This document shows, piece after piece, positions 52,287 to 61,396 of a DNA stretch of 64,000 nucleotides. Source of the stretch: Thiodiazotropha sp040506195 (lineage in GTDB: Bacteria > Pseudomonadota > Gammaproteobacteria > Chromatiales > Chromatiaceae). The notes under the pieces were generated by a model. That model saw nothing but the letters and a program-made list of their open reading frames with translations. It searched no databases and was not told the DNA's origin. How positions within the stretch are numbered: the stretch's first letter is position 1; each line of letters begins with the position of its first letter. Both the position numbers and the translations under genes were made by a program. Location of the stretch: the NCBI GenBank assembly GCA_040506195.1, contig JBEVXH010000003.1, positions 372,001-436,000 on the forward strand, read 5' to 3'.

Positions 52287-54290
52287 ATGTCCGATCTCAA
52301 TCCTCGTCAACAAGCAGCGGTCAACTATATCGATGGCCCACTGCTGGTGCTCGCCGGAGCGGGCAGCGGCAAGACGCGGGTGATCACCGCCAAGATCGCC
52401 CATCTGATAAAACGTTGCGCAATAGATCCGAGATCCATCACGGCGGTCACCTTCACCAATAAGGCGGCAAGGGAGATGAAGCAGCGCGTGGCTGGCATGA
52501 TAGGACTCGAAAACGGCGCGGGTCCGGCCATTTCTACCTTTCACACCCTGGGCCTCAATATCATACGCCGGGAGTTGAAGCGACTGGATTACAAGGCCGG
52601 CTTCTCCATCTTCGATCAACAGGACAGCGACACCCTGCTCAAAGAGCTGTTGCGTAAAGAAAACCGGGGAGATGAGTCTGAGCTCAATGCAATCCAGTGG
52701 AGTATCTCGGGCTGGAAAAACGATCTGATAACCCCTGAACAGGCGCTGAGCGGCGCAGAGGACGATTTGCAGGCCGGGAAGGCGCATATCTATGCCGCCT
52801 ATCAGCGAAATCTGAAGGCCTTCAATGCCGTCGATTTCGATGACCTGATTCTGCTGCCCGTGAGCCTTTTTAGGCAACATCCGGATGCCCTCGAAACCTG
52901 GCAGAACAGGATCCGCTATCTGTTGGTTGACGAGTATCAGGACACCAACCAGGCCCAGTATGAACTGGTCAAACTACTGGTCGGTGTGCGTGCCGCATTC
53001 ACCGTTGTCGGTGACGATGACCAGTCTATCTATGCCTGGCGTGGTGCCCGCCCGGAAAACCTGGCAAAGCTGCAGTCCGATTTCAGGCAATTGAAATTGA
53101 TAAAACTTGAGCAAAACTACCGCTCCAGCGGACGTATCCTGCGTTCGGCAAACCAGCTGATCAGCAACAATCCCCATGTGTTCGACAAGCGGCTCTGGAG
53201 CGATCTCGGCCCGGGCCCGGAACTGCGTGTGCTCGAATGCCGCAACGAGGCGCAGGAGGCGGAGAAGGTAGTCTCGGAGATCATCCATCTGAAGTTCACG
53301 GCGAAGGCCGCCAACAGTGATTTCGCAATCCTCTATCGCGGCAATCACCAGGCGAGGCAGTTCGAACAGGCGCTGCGCAGTCATAATATCCCCTATTTTC
53401 TCAGCGGCGGCACCTCGTTCTTCGCACGCACCGAGGTGAAAGATGTCATGGCCTACCTCAGACTGCTGGCGAATCCCGACGACGACAGCGCCTTTCTGCG
53501 GATCATCAACACACCACGCCGGGAGATAGGTCCCAATACCCTTGAAAAACTCAGCACCTATGCCAGTCAAAGGGAAACAGGCCTGCTACCGGCCTGCCGC
53601 GAGTTGGGACTGCAGAGGGTGTTGAATCAGCGCGCTTATGATCGCTTACAACAATTTAACCGGCTGATGGAGGCACGCGCGAGGGAGGCCGAGAACAGCC
53701 CGGTGGAGGCAGTCCGCGGCCTGGTACGGGAGATCGATTACGAAGATTGGATCAGGGCCAACGCCAGCAGCGACAGCGTGGCGGACAGGCGCATGGACAA
53801 CGTCAACGATCTGTTGGAGTGGATCAAGGCCCTCTACAACGGTGAGCTGCAGGAGAAGAGCCTGGAGGAGATGGTCAATCACCTGACCCTGATGGACCTG
53901 CTGGAGCGGCAGAATGAGGAGCAGCAGCAGGACCAGGTCCACCTGATGACCCTGCATGCCGCCAAGGGACTTGAGTTTCCCCACGTCTTCCTGGTCGGTA
54001 TGGAAGAGGAGCTGTTGCCCCATCGCAGCAGTATCGAGGAACAGAACATCGAGGAGGAGCGCCGCCTGGCCTATGTGGGCATCACCCGCGCACGACGCAG
54101 CCTGACCCTCACTTATGCCGCCAAACGCAAGCGCTTCGGCGAGATGATCCCCTGCGAGCCGAGCCGCTTCCTGCAGGAACTACCTGAAGAAGACCTCAGC
54201 TGGGAGGGCCGCAACAGCCAACTCAGCCAGGAGGAGAAACAGCAACGGGGATCGGCCCACCTGGCCAACCTGAAATCCCTGCTCTCATAG
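52287..54290 (+). CDS. rep: ATP-dependent DNA helicase Rep
   Basis: Rep is a 3'-5' helicase that removes proteins in front of replication forks. The 667 residues, close to E. coli Rep (673), start MSDLNPRQQAAVNYIDGPLL. They have Walker A AGAGSGKT (23-30), TAVTFTNKAAREMK, VDEYQDTNQAQYEL, VGDDDQSIYAWRGA and LMTLHAAKGLEFPHVFLVGMEEELLPH. Rep is favoured over UvrD because of the length and the LDYKAGFSIFDQQD region. It lies divergent from the LOG gene. Confidence 0.95.
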   Translation: MSDLNPRQQAAVNYIDGPLLVLAGAGSGKTRVITAKIAHLIKRCAIDPRSITAVTFTNKAAREMKQRVAGMIGLENGAGPAISTFHTLGLNIIRRELKRLDYKAGFSIFDQQDSDTLLKELLRKENRGDESELNAIQWSISGWKNDLITPEQALSGAEDDLQAGKAHIYAAYQRNLKAFNAVDFDDLILLPVSLFRQHPDALETWQNRIRYLLVDEYQDTNQAQYELVKLLVGVRAAFTVVGDDDQSIYAWRGARPENLAKLQSDFRQLKLIKLEQNYRSSGRILRSANQLISNNPHVFDKRLWSDLGPGPELRVLECRNEAQEAEKVVSEIIHLKFTAKAANSDFAILYRGNHQARQFEQALRSHNIPYFLSGGTSFFARTEVKDVMAYLRLLANPDDDSAFLRIINTPRREIGPNTLEKLSTYASQRETGLLPACRELGLQRVLNQRAYDRLQQFNRLMEARAREAENSPVEAVRGLVREIDYEDWIRANASSDSVADRRMDNVNDLLEWIKALYNGELQEKSLEEMVNHLTLMDLLERQNEEQQQDQVHLMTLHAAKGLEFPHVFLVGMEEELLPHRSSIEEQNIEEERRLAYVGITRARRSLTLTYAAKRKRFGEMIPCEPSRFLQELPEEDLSWEGRNSQLSQEEKQQRGSAHLANLKSLLS

Positions 54291-54319
54291 CGAACGGCAT
54301 GGAGTTATTTCGATAAGTG

Positions 54320-54644
54320 TCCGCAAATGAACGCGAATAAACGCAAATGATATTATATAACTACGTTGCCGCGTAGGGTGCGGCTTGCCGCACCAATACA
54401 CAATTCTCACGATGGCACAAGCATATTTAGACGGTCGAAGGTGCGGCGAGCCGCACCCTGTATGAGGCCATATTTTGATATGCGTCCGCAAATAAACGTA
54501 AATGATTTTTTTCTGCGTAGCTCTTCTATGCCAAGCGTAGCTTGCCCATCAATTAATCATGACAATATACCCCGGCAAGCGTGAGATACACCGCACGACA
54601 GGCACATTGAGAACATTTGCGTTCATTTGCGTTCATTTGCGGAC
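54320..54644. repeat. Repeat-rich intergenic region after rep
   Basis: The 364 bases after rep hold no gene. Three CGCAAATGAACGC-type repeats lie at 54320-54350, 54483-54512 and 54613-54644, the last in reverse orientation with tandem ATTTGCGTTC units. Two GGTGCGGC palindromes lie at 54377-54394 and 54440-54457. Confidence 0.7.
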
Positions 54645-54654
54645 TGTAACTGCC

Positions 54655-55143
54655 TTAGTGGGTTAGCACCCAGCTGACGATGGTGCGGATATTGTCATCG
54701 GAGACATGGGCATTGGGCGGCATCGGCACCTGGCCCCAGCTTCCCACACCACCGCTTTTCACCTTGGCCACCAGCATATCCAGGGCAGCGGCGTCACTTT
54801 TGTACTTGGCGGCGACCTCTGTGTAGGCGGGACCGACCACTTTGGTTGCGACCTGGTGACAGGCCATGCAGCCGGACTGGGTGGCCAGGGCCAGCGCGTC
54901 GCCACCCGCGGCAGGTGCGGCTTCAGCAGCGGGGGCCTCGGTTGCCGGGGCCTCTGCAGCAGGCACTTCAGCGGCAGCGGTCTGGGTTGCCGGCGCGGCG
55001 GCTGGTTTGGCCTCGCCCGCAACGCTCACCTTACCGATAGGGGCAATTCTTTCGAGCACATCCGCCCGCTCCTCGGCCATAAGTTGACTGGTTAGTCCCG
55101 CCAGGGCGATGAGGACAGACAGGGATACGGCTTTAATCTTCAC
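54655..55143 (-). CDS. Cytochrome c5-type protein
   Basis: From GTG at 55143 (preceded by GAGGAAG) the product is about 162 residues. A signal peptide covers about 1-22, and a long Ala/Pro/Glu-rich linker extends to about 80. The cytochrome c domain has CMACH and a methionine in QVPMPPNAHVSDDNIRTIVSWVL. This pattern is that of periplasmic cytochrome c5. The open frame extends upstream without a sensible start. Confidence 0.9.
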   Translation of the reverse strand: MKIKAVSLSVLIALAGLTSQLMAEERADVLERIAPIGKVSVAGEAKPAAAPATQTAAAEVPAAEAPATEAPAAEAAPAAGGDALALATQSGCMACHQVATKVVGPAYTEVAAKYKSDAAALDMLVAKVKSGGVGSWGQVPMPPNAHVSDDNIRTIVSWVLTH

Positions 55144-55286
55144 GGGCTCTTCCTCCGTTGTTACTCTTGAGGCCAGTGGCCTGGGCTGTTTGCAAAACTT
55201 GGCGATTATACCCACAGGCGGCAAAAAGTTCGAACCGACTCTATCCCGGGCCGCCATCTTTCTGATTCGGGGCGGTCGATTATGGG

Positions 55287-55316
55287 TTGGACGCCGCCGG
55301 CGCCTGTCGTTACACT
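55287..55316 (+). promoter_or_regulatory. Candidate promoter of tRNA-Arg
   Basis: TTGGAC (55287-55292), 18 bases, then TACACT (55311-55316) would start transcription about eight bases before the tRNA. Confidence 0.45.
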
Positions 55317-55330
55317 ACGATTCCTATTCA

Positions 55331-55407
55331 GCGCCCGTAGCTCAGCTGGATAGAGTACCGCCCTCCGAAGGCGGGGGTCACAGGTTCAAATCCTGTCGGG
55401 CGCGCCA
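55331..55407 (+). tRNA. tRNA-Arg (anticodon CCG)
   Basis: The 77-base gene folds as a tRNA: acceptor GCGCCCG pairs with CGGGCGC, the D arm has AGCTCAGCTGGATAGAG, the anticodon stem CCGCC/GGCGG holds loop CTCCGAA (anticodon CCG) and the T arm contains GGTTCAAATCC. CCA is encoded. It reads CGG arginine codons. Confidence 0.97.
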
Positions 55408-55523
55408 TTTCCATCAAGGGACGGATATTCCCCGACAGCCGGCAAATCAGCGGAATCGCGCAAAAACCGCATTCAGCGTTACGCGTTCAGGACTACCCGA
55501 TACTACCCATATTGGAGGCGGAT

Positions 55524-56483
55524 TTGTTTAATAAGGGTGTATTTCTTGATGTGGGCTCCGTAGACCCTGGAGACATCGTCTGGTCGCCACTCAAAGCCAT
55601 GGCCCGCCACTGGGGCTGGCATCAGGCTACTTCATCCCGACAGACAATGGAGCGGATCATCGATGCCGAACTGGTGATCAGTAACAAGGTGGTGCTCGAT
55701 CACTCCCATTTAGACGCCTGCCGAAATCTCAAGCTGATCTGTATCGCAGCGACCGGCAGCAACAATGTGGACCTTGAAGCGGCCGCCGAACACGGCATCG
55801 CTGTAACAAACGTAACCGGCTATGCCACACCCTCGGTGGTGCAACACGTATTTTCACTGATCCTCTCTCTCGCGACTCGACAACAGCCCTATCAAAGAGC
55901 CGTTGCAAGTGGCGACTGGCAGCGGTCGAGCCACTTCTGCCTCCTTGACTACCCCATCCGGGAGTTGTCGGGTAAATGCATGGGTATCCTGGGCTACGGT
56001 GAACTGGGCCGAGGGGTGAGCCGGTTGGCCAAGGCCTTCGGTATGAGCGTGGTGGTGGCTCAGCGACCTGGCAGCGGACCGAATCCCGACCGAATACCCT
56101 TGGATGAGCTGTTGCCCCAGGTGGATGTGCTTTCACTGCATGCGCCCTTGGCGCCGAACACCCGCAACCTGATCGGCGCCCGCGAACTGGCCTTGATGCA
56201 GCCTCATGCCCTGTTGATCAACACCGCCCGCGGCGGCATCGTCGATGAAACAGCACTGGCGGAAGCATTGGTCAACGGCAAGCTTGGCGGGGCCGGAATT
56301 GACGTGCTTGTCGCGGAACCACCGATAGACGGCAATCCGTTGCTCAACCCTGAGATCCCCAATCTGATTGTCACGCCCCATATCGCCTGGGCCAGCCGTG
56401 AAGCAAGGCAGCGGCTGGTCAATGACGTGACCGCAAATATCCAGGCCTTCCTAGCCGGTGAAATCCGCAATCGCGTCGTATAA
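55524..56483 (+). CDS. D-2-hydroxyacid dehydrogenase (glycerate dehydrogenase-like)
   Basis: The NAD-dependent oxidoreductase of about 319 residues has the cofactor motif GILGYGELGRGVSRLAK, the catalytic Arg/Glu/His set in LLINTARGGIVDE, DVLVAEPPIDGNPLL and TPHIAWASREARQRLV. It resembles glycerate (hydroxypyruvate reductase) type enzymes. TTG at 55524 is chosen because GGAGG lies five bases before it; another TTG at 55512 would overlap that site. The substrate is inferred only from overall similarity. Confidence 0.85.
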   Translation: MFNKGVFLDVGSVDPGDIVWSPLKAMARHWGWHQATSSRQTMERIIDAELVISNKVVLDHSHLDACRNLKLICIAATGSNNVDLEAAAEHGIAVTNVTGYATPSVVQHVFSLILSLATRQQPYQRAVASGDWQRSSHFCLLDYPIRELSGKCMGILGYGELGRGVSRLAKAFGMSVVVAQRPGSGPNPDRIPLDELLPQVDVLSLHAPLAPNTRNLIGARELALMQPHALLINTARGGIVDETALAEALVNGKLGGAGIDVLVAEPPIDGNPLLNPEIPNLIVTPHIAWASREARQRLVNDVTANIQAFLAGEIRNRVV

Positions 56484-56718
56484 CACCGCCATTCTGAACC
56501 TGTATGGAGATCTGTCAGGTCAATATTATTATTTAGGATATCGCCGTGCATAACCTGCGCAGCCCGGGATCCGCTTACTTTCAGCCATCACTGCATCCTC
56601 TTGCATTGCGATGATGCCAATAAGCTTATACTTGGTCCGGATAAGCGGTTTTTCCTATCTGAACCTGGTATATACAAGATTAGAATAAATGAACTGTTTC
56701 CTACTTTGGTGAGAATGT

Positions 56719-58059
56719 GTGAACCTACGATTCAGACTCAATCTTATCGTAACACTGGTACTGTTGATCATTCTTGTGATCAGTGCCATACAGGCGGTCA
56801 ATAACGCACGGGAAAATGTCCGTGCCGAATTGGCGTCAGCGATGGTGTTTGCCGCGCATATGCTGGCGGCGGAGCTACGGCATGTTTATCAGACCGAGGA
56901 ACTCAGACAGCAACAACCGGCCCCATTCAAATTGGATCGGTTGGTAAATGTTCGTCATCTTCAGATCGCTTTTTACGACCTTCAGAATAATCTGGTTGAA
57001 AGTAACGACATAACACCCCCGGAAAACGGCGACACCACTCCTGATTGGTTCAAACAACTGATGCAGACAGCGTTACGGGACATAACCAAGAAACGTCTGC
57101 CCGTCTATGTCAATACGGACAAACAGGGAGAGCTTGTCATCAGTCCGGAGCCGAACAGCGAAATTGCGGAGGCGTGGCAAGAAACCAAAATGTTGCTGAC
57201 GATGATTTCTCTGGTATTCCTGGCTGTAAACATAATGGTCTATATTGTTGTATCCCACGCACTGAGGCCGATTTCACATATCACAAAGGCTTTGTCCGAC
57301 ATTGAGTCAGGGCAGCTTGGAACGCGTCTCCCCATCTTCAAGCTTCCTGAAATGGCGGGTATCAGCCACAAGTTCAATACGATGGCATCGACATTGCAAA
57401 GCAGCATCCGGGATAACCATCGCCTGACCCAGCAGATCATTTCCCTGCAAGAAGCAGAGCGAAAAAGTCTTGCGCAAGAGCTACACGATGAGATTGGTCA
57501 GCATTTGACAGCGATACATGTTGACGCATCAGTTATACAGCAATCCAAGGATCTATCATCCAGTATAAAAAGCGCCCAGGCAATCGATGAGGTCGCGTGC
57601 CAAATGATCGTGATTCTGAGAAGCATGTTGAAGCGCCTGAGACCAGGTGGCCTTGATGAGTTAAGCTTCATAGAAGCGCTGCAAGAGCTCATCAATTCCT
57701 GGCAAGAACGGCATTCACAAACAGGTCTCACATATCATATACAGGGACTGTTTTCCGCACTTGACGAAACCATGCAGTTGACCCTGTACCGTATTCTGCA
57801 GGAATGCCTGACAAATATCAGTCGTCACTCAAAGGCCACTGAAATCAGGATTGAATTGGAGGAATGCGCGACAACTTATGAACTTGAGGTCGCAGATAAC
57901 GGAGAGGGTTTCGACATGTCGGAGCAAAGACCCGGTTTCGGCCTGTCAGGTATGCAGCAACGGGTCAACAGTGTGAATGGTCTGATCGATATCAATAGCA
58001 GACCTGGAGAGGGCGTGATCATCCGGGTAAGCATCCCTAAGCAGGGAGAAGTCATGTGA
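56719..58059 (+). CDS. Sensor histidine kinase, NarX/MoxY type (pair 1)
   Basis: The 446-residue membrane kinase has helices at about 8-28 and 158-180 with a short periplasmic part, LapD/MoxY-like, between. A HAMP domain (about 180-233), a HisKA_3 dimer domain with H256 in LAQELHDEIGQHL, and a C-terminal ATPase domain (VADNGEGFDMSEQRPGFGLSGMQQRV) follow. The start is GTG at 56719. It overlaps its response regulator by four bases. It is a paralogue of the kinase at 61397. Confidence 0.9.
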   Translation: MNLRFRLNLIVTLVLLIILVISAIQAVNNARENVRAELASAMVFAAHMLAAELRHVYQTEELRQQQPAPFKLDRLVNVRHLQIAFYDLQNNLVESNDITPPENGDTTPDWFKQLMQTALRDITKKRLPVYVNTDKQGELVISPEPNSEIAEAWQETKMLLTMISLVFLAVNIMVYIVVSHALRPISHITKALSDIESGQLGTRLPIFKLPEMAGISHKFNTMASTLQSSIRDNHRLTQQIISLQEAERKSLAQELHDEIGQHLTAIHVDASVIQQSKDLSSSIKSAQAIDEVACQMIVILRSMLKRLRPGGLDELSFIEALQELINSWQERHSQTGLTYHIQGLFSALDETMQLTLYRILQECLTNISRHSKATEIRIELEECATTYELEVADNGEGFDMSEQRPGFGLSGMQQRVNSVNGLIDINSRPGEGVIIRVSIPKQGEVM

Positions 58060-58700
58060 GTCAGACCATCAACGTCCTGCTGGCGGACGATCACGTCGTT
58101 GTGAGGTCCGGGCTGACCAGACTACTGGAACAAAACAGCGACATGATCGTGATAGGTAAAGCTGAGAATGGTGAGCAAGCCTACCGGTTATACAGTGAAT
58201 CCATGCCTGATGTATTGGTTATGGATGTGTCGATGCCCGGCATGGGAGGTATCGAGGCTTTGAGACGAATTATAGGACGTTGGCCCGATGCGAAGATTAT
58301 CATGTACAGCATGCATGAAAACATCACCTATGCAATCCAGTCAATGGCAGCCGGCGCCATGGGATATGTCGCAAAATCAGGGTCTACAAACGATCTGATA
58401 AATGCCGTGCGGCAAGCGAGTATCGGGAAAAATTTTTTGAGTACGGATATGGCTCAGAAAGTAGCCCTGCATAGTGAGACCGGTGATCATGATCCCACAC
58501 AAAAACTGACGACAAGGGAGTTTGAAGTGTTCCGTCTGTTGGCAAAGGGCAACACTGTTGAGGAGATAGCCAGTCACCTGGAGATTGGACACAAGACCGT
58601 CGCCAATTATCAAACGAGCATCAAACAAAAGCTCGGCATTAACTCCCCAGTCGAGCTTGTTCGACTCGCAATTAGATATGGAGTCATACCGAATGCGTAG
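58056..58700 (+). CDS. NarL/FixJ-family response regulator (pair 1)
   Basis: The 214-residue regulator has a receiver domain with ADDH and phospho-acceptor D57 (VLVMDVSMPGMGG), and a LuxR-type HTH at the C-terminus (LTTREFEVFRLLAKGNTVEEIASHLEIGHKTVANYQTSIKQKLG). It is coupled to the kinase gene and is paralogous to the regulator at 62741. Its targets are unknown. Confidence 0.93.
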   Translation: MSQTINVLLADDHVVVRSGLTRLLEQNSDMIVIGKAENGEQAYRLYSESMPDVLVMDVSMPGMGGIEALRRIIGRWPDAKIIMYSMHENITYAIQSMAAGAMGYVAKSGSTNDLINAVRQASIGKNFLSTDMAQKVALHSETGDHDPTQKLTTREFEVFRLLAKGNTVEEIASHLEIGHKTVANYQTSIKQKLGINSPVELVRLAIRYGVIPNA

Positions 58701-58733
58701 ATATCACTCCCAAATCATGCGGCATAAATCAGA

Positions 58734-58751
58734 GCCTGTTATCAGGCCCCT
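58734..58751. repeat. Dispersed palindrome, degenerate short form
   Basis: GCCTGTTATCAGGCCCCT resembles the half-element GCCTGTTAACAGGCCCT at 59155-59173; the two flank the monooxygenase-like gene. Confidence 0.35.
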
Positions 58752-58757
58752 GAGGAA

Positions 58758-59120
58758 TTAACGCCGAAAACCGATTTCCATCGTAAAAAAAACCGGATTC
58801 AATGCACTCAGGGGTTCGCGCAGTTTTTCGATCTCGGAGGCAGGCGCATGAATCTCCAACCGGGTGATATCAGCGATCTTCAGGGCCTGATCCAGCAGCG
58901 CGCTCACGTTATCGAGATGTGCAAGTATCCCCTCTGCGTCGATATAGCCTTCGCGGCAGTGTGCCTGCATGCCATTGAAACTGAAACCGTAGTGCATACA
59001 TCTGGGCTCTGCCCTGGTTTTCTCCACAAACTGCTCACCAAGGTCACAAAACTCATCGAGTTTTCCTTCGTGGATTTTAAAGTACGGGACCAAGGTACAG
59101 CAGGGGTCGTTCAGTGCCAT
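58758..59120 (-). CDS. Antibiotic biosynthesis monooxygenase-like (ABM) protein
   Basis: The 120-residue protein has the dimeric alpha/beta-barrel ABM pattern: LVPYFKIHEGKLDEFCDLGEQFVEKTRAEPRCMHYGFSFN and REGYIDAEGILAHLDNV. Proteins of this family include quinol monooxygenases and haem-degrading enzymes, and the reaction cannot be fixed. It lies between pair 1 and a TonB-dependent receptor gene on the same strand. Confidence 0.7.
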   Translation of the reverse strand: MALNDPCCTLVPYFKIHEGKLDEFCDLGEQFVEKTRAEPRCMHYGFSFNGMQAHCREGYIDAEGILAHLDNVSALLDQALKIADITRLEIHAPASEIEKLREPLSALNPVFFTMEIGFRR

Positions 59121-59154
59121 GGTTGCTCTCCTTTGATGGTTGTCGTCTGCTTAT

Positions 59155-59173
59155 GCCTGTTAACAGGCCCTAA
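59155..59173. repeat. Dispersed palindromic element, half copy
   Basis: GCCTGTTAACAGGCCCTAA is the half form of the element at 43128-43160 and is itself a palindrome (GCCTGTTAACAGGC). Confidence 0.5.
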
Positions 59174-59197
59174 TTATCCGCAATACCTCATCAATTC

Positions 59198-59215
59198 GGT
59201 GCGGCAAGCCGCACC
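59198..59215. repeat. GGTGCGGC palindrome, copy 4
   Basis: GGTGCGGCAAGCCGCACC is a palindrome just before the end of the TonB-dependent receptor gene. Confidence 0.55.
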
Positions 59216-59224
59216 CTGCGTGAC

Positions 59225-61288
59225 TTATCCTTCAAAGTCGTAACGCAGAGTCAAGCCGGCATAGACATCCCGGTCAGGCGCCGGTTCGAAATAGCGTCCG
59301 CCAAAAGCGTTGATGCGCACATTGCCGTTGTATTGCTTATCGAACATATTATTCACACCGACGAAGGGTGAAATTTCCCAGGGTCCGATAAATTTGCTAT
59401 AGCCGAGACGCAGGTCGGCCACGGTATAGGAATCATTGGTGACCGTATTCGCATTATTGGCGTAGATATCATCCACATAGAGGGCGGTGAACTGGCTGTA
59501 CATACCGTTGGGATGGGTATAGGTGAAATCGGCGCTGAGTAGATTTTCTGGGACACCGGGAATGACATTACCGCTGAAATCGCTGCCGTTGTCATCGATG
59601 AACTCGTCAAACTCAAAGTCGGAATAGGTATAGGCCAGGGTAGCGATCAGGTATTTAATCGGTTCAAACACCAACTGAGCCTCCAATCCGTTGCGTCTCG
59701 ATTCACCCGCGTTCTCATAGAATTCGGTATCATCAATTTCAAAAGGAACCAACTCGTCTGTGACATCCATAGTGAACAGAGCCAGGTCATAACGGACCTC
59801 ACCCCCCAGCACGCCCTTGACGCCGATTTCATAACTGGTGGCAACCTGTGGATCGAGCTCCTGATTGAAGCCGGCGCCGTCGGGGTCACGCAGCTCGACG
59901 GCCGTGGGCGATTCGAAGGAGCGGGATATATTGGCGTATAGATTGAGTCCGGGCCTGGGTGTGAAGCGCAGTCCCAGGGTCGGGCTGAACTTACGGAAGC
60001 TGCGATCGCCGGAGTCGTCGCCATTACTGAGAAAGTTGTCATCGACATCGAAGTCAAGACGATCGTAACGCCCACCCAATGTGAGCTCCATCTGTTCACT
60101 GATACTGTATTCGTTCTGTATGTAGAAGCCGATACTGTCGACCTGTTCGTCCTGGTCCTGAATCTTCGTGCCCAGGCTGTCGCCCGCCAGCAGATATCGC
60201 TTGCGCTCATCCTCCTGACGATCAAGATCGACTCCCAGCGTTAACCGGTTGGCGTGTCCCGAGAAGGGAGCGGTATGGGTATACTGCGCTCCACCACCAA
60301 ACGCAAAACGATCCAACAGAATGCCATGACCGGTCGCCCCGATGGGCAGACGGTTGGCAAGATCGCGGGAGACATAGTAGTTGCGCACGCGCAGCTCACC
60401 ACGCTCACCCAGCGGCCTGTCATAGACAAAACCGAGCCTTGTCTGCTCCAGCTTCTCGCCGGAATCGAGGCTGAGGTTGCGGGTCCATGCCTGGCTCGGG
60501 TCCTCGTCGACCAGGGCCTCTGTCAGGCCGCCGGGATCGTCGGCCCGGGGCGAGTCAGTGTAGTTGAGTACGGTGGTGAGGCGGCCGCCGCCGGCGAAAT
60601 CGAAGCCGAATTTACTGTTGAGGGCACTGAGCTCGGTGGCGCTGTGCTCACGATAGCCGTCATAACTCAGATCAGAGATGTTGAGCAGATAGTCGAAGCG
60701 TTCATGCTTGCCGCCAAACTTGAGTTGGTGCTTCTGAAATCCATCTTCGCCAAAGGTTGGGCGAAAGGAGATGAAGGGGGTTTCGGGCGGCTCCTCGGAC
60801 TCGATCAGCAACGCACCTCCCGAGGCGTTGCCATAGAGGGAGGAGACGGGCCCGCGGATCACCTGCATGTTACCGATTGAGCCGATATCGATACTATCCA
60901 CGTTGGCCTGGCCGTCCGGCAGGGTTTCCGGGATACCGTCCACCAATACCTTGATGCCGCGGATACCGAAGGCGGAGCGGGCGCCGAAGCCGCGGATGGA
61001 GACACGCAGATCCTGGGCGAAGTTATAGCGGTTCTGCATGAAGATACCCGGCACCTTGGCAAGGGACTCGTCCAGACCCAGCTGCGGCTCGGCAAACTGG
61101 ATCTCCTCCTGCTGCACGATGCCGACAGCGGCGGGAATGGTCTCCAGTGATTTTTCGACCCGTGTGGCGGTAACCGAGATGTCGTCCAGGGCGGTCGCTC
61201 TGCCGGCTTCATCGGCAATGGTAACGCCGAATCGGAAGGTAACGAATATTGATACGGCTGCTATTAGGGTTTGACGAACATCAGGCAT
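59225..61288 (-). CDS. TonB-dependent outer-membrane receptor
   Basis: The 687-residue protein is an outer-membrane importer for iron complexes, cobalamin or a similar ligand. The signal peptide ends near 26. A TonB-box-like segment LDDISVTATRVEKSLET is followed by the plug domain (about 45-160, with SIRGFGARSAFGIRGIKVLVDGIPETLPDGQ) and a beta barrel ending with YAGLTLRYDF. FecA-like in outline. The ATG at 61288 is used; the longer frame would run into the divergent kinase promoter. It is transcribed away from pair 2, with a shared palindrome between. Confidence 0.92.
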   Translation of the reverse strand: MPDVRQTLIAAVSIFVTFRFGVTIADEAGRATALDDISVTATRVEKSLETIPAAVGIVQQEEIQFAEPQLGLDESLAKVPGIFMQNRYNFAQDLRVSIRGFGARSAFGIRGIKVLVDGIPETLPDGQANVDSIDIGSIGNMQVIRGPVSSLYGNASGGALLIESEEPPETPFISFRPTFGEDGFQKHQLKFGGKHERFDYLLNISDLSYDGYREHSATELSALNSKFGFDFAGGGRLTTVLNYTDSPRADDPGGLTEALVDEDPSQAWTRNLSLDSGEKLEQTRLGFVYDRPLGERGELRVRNYYVSRDLANRLPIGATGHGILLDRFAFGGGAQYTHTAPFSGHANRLTLGVDLDRQEDERKRYLLAGDSLGTKIQDQDEQVDSIGFYIQNEYSISEQMELTLGGRYDRLDFDVDDNFLSNGDDSGDRSFRKFSPTLGLRFTPRPGLNLYANISRSFESPTAVELRDPDGAGFNQELDPQVATSYEIGVKGVLGGEVRYDLALFTMDVTDELVPFEIDDTEFYENAGESRRNGLEAQLVFEPIKYLIATLAYTYSDFEFDEFIDDNGSDFSGNVIPGVPENLLSADFTYTHPNGMYSQFTALYVDDIYANNANTVTNDSYTVADLRLGYSKFIGPWEISPFVGVNNMFDKQYNGNVRINAFGGRYFEPAPDRDVYAGLTLRYDFEG

Positions 61289-61330
61289 CGTGATTGACTC
61301 CGATAGAATGGACGGCTTGTATATCCTTAT

Positions 61331-61372
61331 AAATAATCCAGTTGTCTTAGTGGTGCCAAGGGATATTTTCCC
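61331..61372 (-). promoter_or_regulatory. Promoter and palindromic operator between TonB receptor and pair 2 kinase
   Basis: On the minus strand, the palindrome CGGGAAAATATCCC (61373-61360) directly precedes TTGGCA (61359-61354), a -35; after 17 bases comes TTATTT (61336-61331). An activator at the palindrome would touch the -35. The same palindrome is at 63539-63553 before the second receptor. It also lies 24 bases before the kinase start. Confidence 0.55.
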
Positions 61373-61396
61373 GACAACTACCGACCGGGGGTTCCC

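Noticed and set aside
61289..61396. Sigma-54 promoter (TTGGCAC) for the TonB receptor
   Set aside because: The GC doublet expected ten bases after GG is absent, so TTGGCA fits a sigma-70 -35 better.
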